A DNA stretch of 64,000 nucleotides, from contig CBFHHY010000001.1 of assembly GCA_965655795.1 (NCBI GenBank), positions 302,708 to 366,707 on the forward strand, written 5' to 3'. The DNA comes from TMED14 sp002167805 (GTDB lineage: Bacteria; Bacteroidota; Bacteroidia; Flavobacteriales; Schleiferiaceae). The notes below the pieces were generated by a model. That model saw only the letters and a program-made list of their open reading frames with translations, did no database searches and was not told where the DNA came from. The translations under genes were made by a program, and so were the position numbers. Shown one piece after another: positions 8,933 to 16,212 of this stretch. Within the stretch, counting starts at the first letter, position 1; every line of letters begins with the position of its first letter.

Positions 8933-9538
8933 TCAGCGTATACTGAGCGAGAGCAAGCTATTACCATCTAATTTACAAATTAGCTCATCACCTGCCTCTA
9001 TAGAAGCCACTCCTGATGGAGTTCCTGTAAAAATTATATCTCCTGATTTAAGAGTGAAAAATTGACTTATATAACAAATTAATTCCTCAATTGAAAAGAT
9101 AAAATCTCTTGTATTACCTTTTTGAACCAAATCGTTATTTTTAAATAATTGTATTTCGTAATTTTTTTTATTCGGTGATCCTTTGATCCATCTTCCTATA
9201 GCGGCTGATCCATCAAAACCTTTTGCTTTTTCCCATGGTAGACCAGCTTTTTTCAGTTCACTTTGAATATCTCGTGCTGTGAAATCTATACCTACAGAAA
9301 TGGAGTCTACATAGCTCAGGGCATACTTCGGCTCTATGTATTTGCCTACTTTTCCAATTCGCATGATAAGTTCTAGTTCGTGATGGACCTCTTTTGTCCA
9401 TGGGGGGATAACAAAGGGGTTTCTCGGTTGCAGTATTGCTGAGTCTGGTTTGCAAAAAATAACGGGTTCTTTTGGTGTAGAATTACCTAATTCCTTTGCA
9501 TGATCAGTGTAATTTCTTCCAACGCAAATTATCTTCAT
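8933..9538 (-). CDS. Fumarylacetoacetate hydrolase (FAH) family protein
   Basis: A 201-residue cytoplasmic protein consisting of a single FAH catalytic domain, about the length of the short FAHD1/YcgM-like members. The metal-binding residues of the family are visible: E54 and E56 in H-H-E-L-E-L and D85 in V-G-I-D-F-T-A-R-D; the N-terminal C-V-G-R-N-Y motif is typical. Relatives act on 2-oxoacids or their enols (fumarylpyruvate or acylpyruvate hydrolases, oxaloacetate tautomerase or decarboxylase), so the substrate is uncertain. Its ATG overlaps the stop of the upstream exonuclease gene by 4 bp, which makes it the last gene of a three-gene operon headed by a 2-oxoacid dehydrogenase E2. A role in 2-oxoacid housekeeping would fit, but that is inference. 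Confidence 0.9.
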   Translation of the reverse strand: MKIICVGRNYTDHAKELGNSTPKEPVIFCKPDSAILQPRNPFVIPPWTKEVHHELELIMRIGKVGKYIEPKYALSYVDSISVGIDFTARDIQSELKKAGLPWEKAKGFDGSAAIGRWIKGSPNKKNYEIQLFKNNDLVQKGNTRDFIFSIEELICYISQFFTLKSGDIIFTGTPSGVASIEAGDELICKLDGNSLLSLSIR

Positions 9539-10293
9539 TTGTGTTTTAATCTAATGGAGGTCAATATTTTTTTTGTAAAAAGTGGAAAATCTGCATTTTG
9601 AATCCATGAATAATACCCTGGATCTTTCTTTAGCACTGAAGCCACTGTTTGGTGTTTATATTTCCCGAAAGAAAACTGCTCTTCATTTTGCTCATTAAAT
9701 GTTATGAAACCAGCAAAATCTGCGGCTTTGTTTCTTCTACTATATTCTGACAAACCATTAATGTCATTGGGTAAATCAGAATACCTCGAAACTTGAGCTT
9801 TAAGAATATCTAAGGTAGCTCTCACATCTGCTTCTGCGTTGTGTGCATTTTTTAGTTCCTTATTGCAATAAAATTGTAGTGCAGCACTCAGGTCTCTTCT
9901 TTCTTTTTTATGGAAAATATTTTGAACGTCAACAGCATTTACTTTATGCATATCAACTTCAATACCGGCTCTTAAAAATTCTTCAGCAAGAAGCGGGATA
10001 TCAAATTTATTACTATTGAAACCAGCAAGGTCTGAGTGCTGAATGAATAAAGATATTTCTTTCGCCACGTCTTTAAATGTGGGGCAGTTGCTGACCATGC
10101 TATCTGTAATACCATGAATTTCCGTTGTTTTTGAAGGGATCGGTATTGTGGGATTGATCCTCCAAACTTTGGTTATTTCAGAATTATCTATATTGACCTT
10201 TATTATACATATCTCAACAATTCGATCGTGAATTACGTTAATTCCTGTTGTTTCTAAATCAAAAACACAAAGTGGTCTATTGAGCTTGATCAT
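9535..10293 (-). CDS. DnaQ-like DEDDh 3'-5' exonuclease with C-terminal extension
   Basis: A 252-residue protein of the DNA polymerase III epsilon/RNase T fold. All five DEDDh residues can be placed: D12 and E14 (F-D-L-E-T-T-G), D98 (F-N-S-N-K-F-D), H151 and D156 (H-N-A-E-A-D). This indicates a metal-dependent 3'-5' exonuclease acting on DNA or RNA ends. The exonuclease domain ends near residue 170; the remaining 80 residues hold the F-G-K-Y-K-H-Q-T-V segment followed by P-G-Y-Y-S-W-I-Q, a small domain seen at the C-terminus of Bacteroidota DnaQ paralogues and resembling DUF3820. Lack of a clamp-binding motif that I can recognise leaves open whether it proofreads. It overlaps both neighbours by 4 bp, so it is translationally coupled within the E2-exonuclease-FAH operon. 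Confidence 0.9.
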   Translation of the reverse strand: MIKLNRPLCVFDLETTGINVIHDRIVEICIIKVNIDNSEITKVWRINPTIPIPSKTTEIHGITDSMVSNCPTFKDVAKEISLFIQHSDLAGFNSNKFDIPLLAEEFLRAGIEVDMHKVNAVDVQNIFHKKERRDLSAALQFYCNKELKNAHNAEADVRATLDILKAQVSRYSDLPNDINGLSEYSRRNKAADFAGFITFNEQNEEQFSFGKYKHQTVASVLKKDPGYYSWIQNADFPLFTKKILTSIRLKHK

Positions 10294-11651
10294 ATTTCAC
10301 GATCAATGTTCCAATTCTCAAGGTATTCAGCAACTCTTTTGATGAACATGCCACCAAGGGCACCATCAACGACTCTGTGATCATAAGAATGCGACAGAAA
10401 CATCTTATGACGAATTGCAATTGCGTCTCCTTCGGGAGTCTCAATAACTGCTGGAATTTTTCGGATTGCACCCAATGCCAAAATTGCAACTTGAGGTTGA
10501 TTGATAATGGGGGTCCCCATTACATTTCCAAAAGTTCCAACGTTTGTTACCGTATAAGTGCCACCAGAAATATCATCTGGTTTCAATTTGTTTTCACGGG
10601 CATTTTGTGCTAGCTCATTGACCTCTTTTGCTAAACCAGATAAACTAAATCTATCTGCGTTTTTAATTACAGGAACGATAAGGTTACCATTTGGAAGCGC
10701 GGTTGCCATTCCAAGGTTTATTGATTTATGCGAAATAATCTTATTTCCATCTACACTAACATTGATGTTTGGAAAATCTTTTATTGCTCTTACAACTGCT
10801 TCCAGGAATATTGGAGTGAATGTAAGTCGATTATTTTCACGCTTTTCAAACTCACTTTTTACCCTTTTTCTCCAAATCACAATGCTCGTAACATCAGCCT
10901 CTACAAATGAAGTCACGTGCGGAGATACTTTTTTGCTCATTACCATGTGATCTGCAATGAGTTTTCGCATTCGATCCATTTCTACGATATCACCATTTTC
11001 CTCTGAAGAGATACTTTGAGTCGAAAAATTATTCTCAATTTTTTCAGGTTGAGACAGGGGAGATTCGGAGGGATCTGGTTTTATTTCCCCAAAATCCTTG
11101 GTTTGAGAACTATTTCTATTAAGAAATTCCATTAAATCCTGTTTTGTCACTCGACCTTCATTTCCTGTTCCTGGTATGCTATCTAATATCTCTTGAGATA
11201 ACCCTTCTTCCTTAGCAATACTTCTTACTAGTGGACTATAGAATCGGCCTGCACTTTCTCTGGATATTTTTGAAATATCGGAGGCAGTCGATTCCGAAGG
11301 AACAAATGGAACTTTTTCGTTAAAAGTTTTATTTTCTGTTTGAATATTTTCAATTGGCTTGGTTTCTTTTGATTCAAGTTGAGGTTTAGAACTGGTCGAA
11401 TCAGCATTTTCCTCGGATTCAGTTGAAATGTGAGCGATTACCTGACCAACTTGAATCACATCATTTACTTGAAACAAAATTTTGGATAATTTTCCAGATA
11501 CAGGGCTAGGCAGATCGCTATCCACTTTGTCAGTTGCAATAGTCAAAACGGATTCATCCATGGAAATGGTATCTCCCTCTTTTTTTAGCCATTCAGTAAT
11601 GGTTGCTTCTGCTACAGATTCGCCCATCTTGGGCATGGTTAATTCAAACAT
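10290..11651 (-). CDS. 2-oxoacid dehydrogenase E2 (dihydrolipoyl acyltransferase)
   Basis: The E2 core of a pyruvate, branched-chain or 2-oxoglutarate dehydrogenase complex, transferring the acyl group from lipoyl-lysine to CoA. The 453-residue protein has one N-terminal lipoyl domain with the modified lysine in A-T-D-K-V-D (K42), a long polar linker rich in Glu, Ser and Thr (about 78-135), a peripheral subunit-binding domain (about 138-178) and a C-terminal catalytic domain with the active-site D-H-R-V-V-D-G motif (H425, D429). E1 and E3 genes are not adjacent, so the complex cannot be assigned; a single lipoyl domain and the overall form resemble Bacteroidota branched-chain or generic E2 proteins. 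It heads an operon with the exonuclease and FAH genes and has a good -7 element 19 nt upstream. Confidence 0.93.
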   Translation of the reverse strand: MFELTMPKMGESVAEATITEWLKKEGDTISMDESVLTIATDKVDSDLPSPVSGKLSKILFQVNDVIQVGQVIAHISTESEENADSTSSKPQLESKETKPIENIQTENKTFNEKVPFVPSESTASDISKISRESAGRFYSPLVRSIAKEEGLSQEILDSIPGTGNEGRVTKQDLMEFLNRNSSQTKDFGEIKPDPSESPLSQPEKIENNFSTQSISSEENGDIVEMDRMRKLIADHMVMSKKVSPHVTSFVEADVTSIVIWRKRVKSEFEKRENNRLTFTPIFLEAVVRAIKDFPNINVSVDGNKIISHKSINLGMATALPNGNLIVPVIKNADRFSLSGLAKEVNELAQNARENKLKPDDISGGTYTVTNVGTFGNVMGTPIINQPQVAILALGAIRKIPAVIETPEGDAIAIRHKMFLSHSYDHRVVDGALGGMFIKRVAEYLENWNIDREI

Positions 11652-11669
11652 CTTAAAAAATTTCTTCTA

Positions 11670-11677
11670 CAAATTTA
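11670..11677 (-). promoter_or_regulatory. -7 promoter element of the E2-exonuclease-FAH operon
   Basis: The minus strand reads TAAATTTG here, an exact match to TAnnTTTG, with its final G 19 nt upstream of the E2 start codon. It lies in the 28 bp gap after the glycosyltransferase gene, so the operon probably has its own promoter. No TTTG/TTG at the usual -33 distance was found. Confidence 0.45.
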
Positions 11678-11679
11678 AT

Positions 11680-13512
11680 TCAAATGAGGCCGTTGAAGAA
11701 TGCGTAAATATCAAATTCAGGTCTCCAATGGTGAGCATATCTTATATCAGCAAATTTAATCAAGTTAGAATTTGTTAATTGACCAGAGTGACAAAAGACA
11801 CCATCTCTAAGCGATGGTAAACCAATGGGTTTTTTTGAGATGTAACCAACCCATATTTTTTTTTGCAAAAAGATTTCTGGTAAGTTTTTTATGACGTAAC
11901 GCCCTTTTGGGGACCATATAAAAATTGGAATTCCAATTATCACAACAAATGTGATTAATATGTTCAAGATATTTTTTGTTCTTTTTATTTCTGGCTTTGA
12001 TAAAGCGGCTATGGATAAGTCTGATGAGGTCTGATAATCATCACTACCTAAGGTCCATGATGCGTATTTAAAACGATATTTTAAATTATTTTTCCTTAAA
12101 AAAATCATAGCTCGAATGATCTTTTTAAGATCAATTTTTTCAGGATAAAAATGAATTTCTGAGAATTGTAGAGGGTCTTTCTGAGTTAGTAAGTCATCTA
12201 TGGAAATATCATAATTTGTCATTTGGTTAATTGGTTCAGAACTATCCCTATTTACGTGAGCTACACTATTCTGAGAAATTCTGAGAAGACGATCTCTAGA
12301 TCCAATGTTCAATAAGAATTTAATTAATAAAAAGGTTATGAAAAATATTAGGCATGAAATCACAATTAATATTCTTGAGAATCTTAAATCCGATGGCAAA
12401 AGAGAGTAAAAAATGAGTAATACTGATGTTGAGGTTATAAAACCTGTGAAATAGCGAATAATAGATGCATTATTCGAGTAGGCCCCATTAATAATCATGC
12501 TGCCTACCCAAAGAGTAAGGTATGCTGGGAGCAATCGATCTATGAATATAGAAGGATAGTGGCCTCCGTTTGGGTATCTGTAGTTGCTTTCCCAGAAACT
12601 GATAAATTCATTTGCGAGAAAAAAACCAATTATGAATGTGAGCAAAATTGGTAGTGCTGTAAAAAGGTACTTCCTTATAATTGTGGACGATGCTTTGGTG
12701 TATATTCCTAATCGTATCAAAAAGCTGTATGAACGCGCATTGGTTTTCAAGTGTTTTTTGAAAAATATATCCATCGATTGATGAAAATTTTTTACATATG
12801 ACCAAGATGAATGTTTTGTACTCTCTCCTTTAAAGTGGATGATTGGGCTTGTAGCAAAGTACCGGTTTTCATAATCTAATTCCATTATTCTGTATGATAA
12901 ATCAATATCTTCTCCGTACATAAAAAAAGCCTCGTCAAAGCCATGACTTTTATTTAAAGCTTCTTTAGAAAGCATCATCCACGCACCGCAGTGAATTTGA
13001 GACTGAGCATTTTCGCTTTCAGCTACGTTTCCTAAATAATAACCTGCCCATTTTTTACTTTTAGGAAACAGTTTTGCGAGACCAATGATTCGATAAAAAG
13101 CTACCCATGGCGTAGGGAAACCCCTTTTAGATTCCGGTAGAAAATTTCCTTTTCCATCAATCATTCTGCACCCCAAGGAACCTAAATTTGGGAAATCACG
13201 AAACTCTTTTAAGGCAAGTTCAAAATTATCTTCTCCTACAATAGTATCGGGATTTAGAAATAGAATATAATCACCCGTTGCTTGTTTTGCAGCGATATTA
13301 TTGGCGGTCCCAAAACCTAAATTTGATTTATTTTGAATTAAATGAACGGAGGGGAAATTTGATTTTATGTGTTCTACGCTATCATCTTTTGAAAAATTAT
13401 CAATAACAATAATTTCTACATCAATATTTTTTGATGCTCTAATTACAGACTTTAAGCATTGATCAAGATATGCTTTAACATTATAACTAACTATTATAAC
13501 GGATAAATCCAT
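11680..13512 (-). CDS. Family 2 glycosyltransferase with multi-span membrane region
   Basis: A 610-residue fusion-like protein. Residues 1 to about 260 are a GT-A family 2 glycosyltransferase (V-I-I-V-S-Y-N start, F-L-N-P-D-T in the place of the DxD motif, W-M-M-L and F-F-M-Y-G-E-D acceptor-site region), of the rhamnosyltransferase-like kind. About 280-410 hold four or so hydrophobic spans. The cytoplasmic C-terminal part contains K-K-I-W-V-G-Y, a segment resembling the conserved W-V-G-(Y/P) region of sugar-phosphate transferases but without their catalytic D-E pair. I chose the ATG giving MDLSVIIVSYN, 4 nt past the recR stop; an upstream in-frame start would overlap recR. It probably adds sugar to a lipid-linked glycan at the inner membrane; donor and acceptor unknown. 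Confidence 0.85.
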   Translation of the reverse strand: MDLSVIIVSYNVKAYLDQCLKSVIRASKNIDVEIIVIDNFSKDDSVEHIKSNFPSVHLIQNKSNLGFGTANNIAAKQATGDYILFLNPDTIVGEDNFELALKEFRDFPNLGSLGCRMIDGKGNFLPESKRGFPTPWVAFYRIIGLAKLFPKSKKWAGYYLGNVAESENAQSQIHCGAWMMLSKEALNKSHGFDEAFFMYGEDIDLSYRIMELDYENRYFATSPIIHFKGESTKHSSWSYVKNFHQSMDIFFKKHLKTNARSYSFLIRLGIYTKASSTIIRKYLFTALPILLTFIIGFFLANEFISFWESNYRYPNGGHYPSIFIDRLLPAYLTLWVGSMIINGAYSNNASIIRYFTGFITSTSVLLIFYSLLPSDLRFSRILIVISCLIFFITFLLIKFLLNIGSRDRLLRISQNSVAHVNRDSSEPINQMTNYDISIDDLLTQKDPLQFSEIHFYPEKIDLKKIIRAMIFLRKNNLKYRFKYASWTLGSDDYQTSSDLSIAALSKPEIKRTKNILNILITFVVIIGIPIFIWSPKGRYVIKNLPEIFLQKKIWVGYISKKPIGLPSLRDGVFCHSGQLTNSNLIKFADIRYAHHWRPEFDIYAFFNGLI

Positions 13513-13516
13513 AATC

Positions 13517-14134
13517 TTAATTACTAAGGGTAGATTCAAAAAGAACTCTCTGCTGCAGGGATTTACTTAATGTAATTTCATCAGCATATTCGAGAGAGTC
13601 ACCAATGGGCAGACCCCTTGCGATAGATGTTAGTTTTAAAGGTAAATCACCAATTTGTCGATATATATAAAAGGCGGTAGTGTCACCTTCCATGGTCGCG
13701 CTTAATGCCATTATGACTTCTTCAGAATCATTGCTTTTGATCCTATTCACCAATTCTTCAATTGTTAAATCACTGGGGCCAAGCCCATCCATTGGGGAAA
13801 TTAGACCACCCAAGACATGGTATTTACCTCTGAATGCATTTGTTTTTTCTAATGCTAAAACATCTCGAATATCCTCAACAACGCAAATAGATTTATCATC
13901 GCGTTTTGGATCACTACAAATTGAGCATTTTGGACTATCGCTTATGCTATGACAATTTTCACAAAATTGAACATTTCTTCCTAAATCTTGTATCGATGAT
14001 GCAAGATTTTCCATTCTATCATTCCCTTGCCTTATGAGATAAAGAATTAATCGAAGAGCTGAACGTCTACCAATTCCTGGTAGTCGCGACAATTCTCTAA
14101 CCGCTCGTTCCATTGTTTTCGAAGGAAGTTCCAT
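13517..14134 (-). CDS. recR: Recombination mediator protein RecR
   Basis: RecR forms a ring-shaped clamp that, with RecO and RecF, loads RecA on single-stranded gaps. The 205-residue protein has the expected length and order: helix-hairpin-helix (L-S-R-L-P-G-I-G-R-R-S), a C4 zinc finger (C58, C61, C70, C73), a Toprim domain (V-V-E-D-I-R-D ... G-G-L-I-S-P-M-D-G) and a C-terminal Walker-like segment. The ATG at 14134 is preferred because it yields the canonical M-x-x-P-S-K start; a GTG two codons upstream lies at the edge of the promoter element. Next is the glycosyltransferase gene, 4 nt downstream. recF, its functional partner, lies at 29.8 kb in this same window. Confidence 0.96.
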   Translation of the reverse strand: MELPSKTMERAVRELSRLPGIGRRSALRLILYLIRQGNDRMENLASSIQDLGRNVQFCENCHSISDSPKCSICSDPKRDDKSICVVEDIRDVLALEKTNAFRGKYHVLGGLISPMDGLGPSDLTIEELVNRIKSNDSEEVIMALSATMEGDTTAFYIYRQIGDLPLKLTSIARGLPIGDSLEYADEITLSKSLQQRVLFESTLSN

Positions 14135-14139
14135 TATCA

Positions 14140-14147
14140 CAAAAGTA
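14140..14147 (-). promoter_or_regulatory. -7 promoter element immediately upstream of recR
   Basis: The minus strand reads TACTTTTG, an exact TAnnTTTG match whose last G is 6 nt before the A of the recR ATG at 14134. With the usual 5-7 nt between element and transcription start, the mRNA would begin at or next to the start codon, which suggests a leaderless transcript. The divergent symporter gene starts at 14164. Confidence 0.45.
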
Positions 14148-14163
14148 CGCCATCTTTACAGGC

Positions 14164-15603
14164 ATGAAACCAGAATACATTTTGCTTCTTATGTTTAGCT
14201 ATTTTGCTTTGCTTATTATTGTTGCAAAAGCAAGTACAAAGAGAGGAGATAATGCTACTTTCTTTGTAGGAAATCGTCAATCTCCGTGGTGGCTTGTATG
14301 TTTTGGGATGATTGGCGCTTCATTGAGTGGAGTGACTTTTATTTCGGTTCCTGGTTGGGTCGAATCTTCAGGTATGGCTTATATGCAAATGGTGTTGGGA
14401 TATGTCGTTGGCTATTTCTGTATTGCTTTTATTTTATTACCCATATATTACAGGTATAATACGACTACAATCTATGGTTTTTTATCTCAGAGATATGGAG
14501 AAATAGCACATAAAACAGGTGCGACATTTTTTATTTTATCTCGATGGTTAGGAGCTTCTTTTCGTCTTTATCTGGTTGCAGCAATTCTTCAGTCTTTAGT
14601 ATTTGATCAACTTGGAGTTAGTTTTATTTGGACAGTGATAATAACATTAGCATTAATTTGGATTTATACGAATCGAGGTGGCATACGCACAGTTATTTTT
14701 ACAGATACTCTTCAAACTTTGGCCATGCTTGGAGCTGTATGTCTTTCAATTTATTATGTTTATCAATCATTAGATAATTCTGATGGAATTTTAAAGACCA
14801 TATTTTCTCAGGAAGAGTCAAAATGGTTTTTCCCAGATGCAACAGATGGCCGAAATTTCTGGAAACAATTTTTAGGTGGAGTTTTTATAACCCTGGCTAT
14901 GACAGGTCTGGACCAAGACATGATGCAAAAGAATTTAACTTGTAGAAACCTAAGGGAAGCTCAGTTTAATATGATAACTCTCTCGGGTATTCTTGTCTTT
15001 GTAAACATACTTTTTTTATCCTTAGGGGTGCTCTTGCTAGTTTATGCTCGTCAAGAGGGAATTGATGCGCATGGGGATCAGTTATTTCCTGCAGTTGCAA
15101 ATTATTTTGATATACCATTAATAGTAGGACTTTTATTTTTTATTGGTTTAATAGCTGCGGCATACTCATCAGCAGATTCAGCATTAACATCGCTAACCAC
15201 CTCTTTTTGTGTAGATATTTTGGGCGTAGAAAAAATGAAAGAGTCAAGGGCGTTACTAATTAGAAAAAGAGTTCATATTGGGATGACTTTGGCAATTGTA
15301 CTTTTAATTATTCTTGCACGGCCATTTGTTGATGCATCGATAATAAAAAATATTTTTACTGCGGCGGGATATACTTATGGCCCATTGCTTGGGCTTTTCG
15401 CTTTTGGAATTTTATCCAAGTCTAGTATTCAAAATAAGTTTGTCATTCCAGTAGCCGCATTATTGAGTCCAATTTCAACTTATGTTATAAGTTGGATATC
15501 TCCGATATATTGGAACTACACTTTTGGATTTGAAATCATATTATTAAACGGTTTACTAATGACCACGATGCTTTACTTAAGTTCGACAAAAGAGTATAGA
15601 TGA
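14164..15603 (+). CDS. Sodium:solute symporter (SSS family)
   Basis: A 479-residue inner-membrane transporter of the SSS/LeuT fold, with about 13 hydrophobic spans starting Y-I-L-L-L-M-F-S. Family signatures include the F-x-V-G-N-R-Q-S-P-W-W segment after the first span, the G-A-S-L-S-G-V-T-F motif of the second and the sodium-site segment A-A-Y-S-S-A-D-S-A-L-T-S-L in the eighth. The start was set at MKPEYILL; an in-frame ATG 51 bp earlier would overlap the recR promoter and coding region and adds a non-hydrophobic tail. The substrate (sugar, amino acid, pantothenate, sialic acid or other) cannot be read from sequence. A GNAT gene follows after 30 bp. The second symporter in this window (23.3 kb) is a clear paralogue. 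Confidence 0.9.
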   Translation: MKPEYILLLMFSYFALLIIVAKASTKRGDNATFFVGNRQSPWWLVCFGMIGASLSGVTFISVPGWVESSGMAYMQMVLGYVVGYFCIAFILLPIYYRYNTTTIYGFLSQRYGEIAHKTGATFFILSRWLGASFRLYLVAAILQSLVFDQLGVSFIWTVIITLALIWIYTNRGGIRTVIFTDTLQTLAMLGAVCLSIYYVYQSLDNSDGILKTIFSQEESKWFFPDATDGRNFWKQFLGGVFITLAMTGLDQDMMQKNLTCRNLREAQFNMITLSGILVFVNILFLSLGVLLLVYARQEGIDAHGDQLFPAVANYFDIPLIVGLLFFIGLIAAAYSSADSALTSLTTSFCVDILGVEKMKESRALLIRKRVHIGMTLAIVLLIILARPFVDASIIKNIFTAAGYTYGPLLGLFAFGILSKSSIQNKFVIPVAALLSPISTYVISWISPIYWNYTFGFEIILLNGLLMTTMLYLSSTKEYR

Positions 15604-15633
15604 GATAAAGAATAAAATACTAATGTCTAGTCT

Positions 15634-16173
15634 GTGAATAAACTAAAAATAAATGAAAATTATAAAGAATTTGAAACCAGTAGACTAATTATAAAGCCTA
15701 CCAGCTTGGAAGATGCTGATTTAATTTATTTAATAATGAACTCTCCGAAGTTCATGAAATATGTTGGAGATAGAAAAATAAATTCCATTCAAGATGCTAA
15801 AGAGTATATTCAAAATAGGATACTTCCACAATTGTACTCAGTAGGATATTCGAATTATTCAATTCTCCTTAAGAAAAATAAAAAGAAAATTGGCATTTGT
15901 GGACTTTATCATAGAGAGGGTATTGATGGAGTTGATTTAGGTTTTGGAGTTTTTCCTGAGCACGAAGGTTTTGGATATGCTTACGAGGCGTCTAAGCAAC
16001 TGGTAAATGCGGCATTTGAGGAATTTGGATTTCAGGAAATTAAAGCCATTACAGCCAAAGAAAACTACGCATCTCAAAAACTTCTAAAGAGATTAGGCTT
16101 CGAATTTGAAGGTCTTACAAATTTCTTTAATGATACTGAGGAATATCTTTTTAGAATAAAAAGGTCGGCATGA
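15634..16173 (+). CDS. GNAT-family N-acetyltransferase
   Basis: A 179-residue RimJ/RimL-like acetyltransferase (pfam Acetyltransf_3 type): early strand F-E-T-S-R-L-I-I-K-P-T, central beta strand G-V-D-L-G-F-G-V-F-P-E and acetyl-CoA loop E-G-F-G-Y-A-Y-E-A, then the Asn-containing helix K-E-N-Y-A-S-Q-K-L-L-K-R-L-G-F. The reading frame starts with GTG; the nearby ATG at 15623 is in another frame that stops after a few codons, and no in-frame ATG fits the fold. It follows the symporter by 30 bp on the same strand and ends 39 bp before the convergent subtilase gene. Function unknown: such enzymes modify ribosomal proteins, small amines or antibiotics. Confidence 0.83.
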   Translation: MNKLKINENYKEFETSRLIIKPTSLEDADLIYLIMNSPKFMKYVGDRKINSIQDAKEYIQNRILPQLYSVGYSNYSILLKKNKKKIGICGLYHREGIDGVDLGFGVFPEHEGFGYAYEASKQLVNAAFEEFGFQEIKAITAKENYASQKLLKRLGFEFEGLTNFFNDTEEYLFRIKRSA

Positions 16174-16212
16174 CTTTTTAGAGTATTAAAAACATTTATT
16201 TCTATTCTAGAA

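Noticed and set aside
16174..16212. Possible bidirectional terminator TTTTTA...TAAAAA between the GNAT and the subtilase genes
   Set aside because: A 6 bp A-T-only stem is expected by chance in AT-rich DNA.
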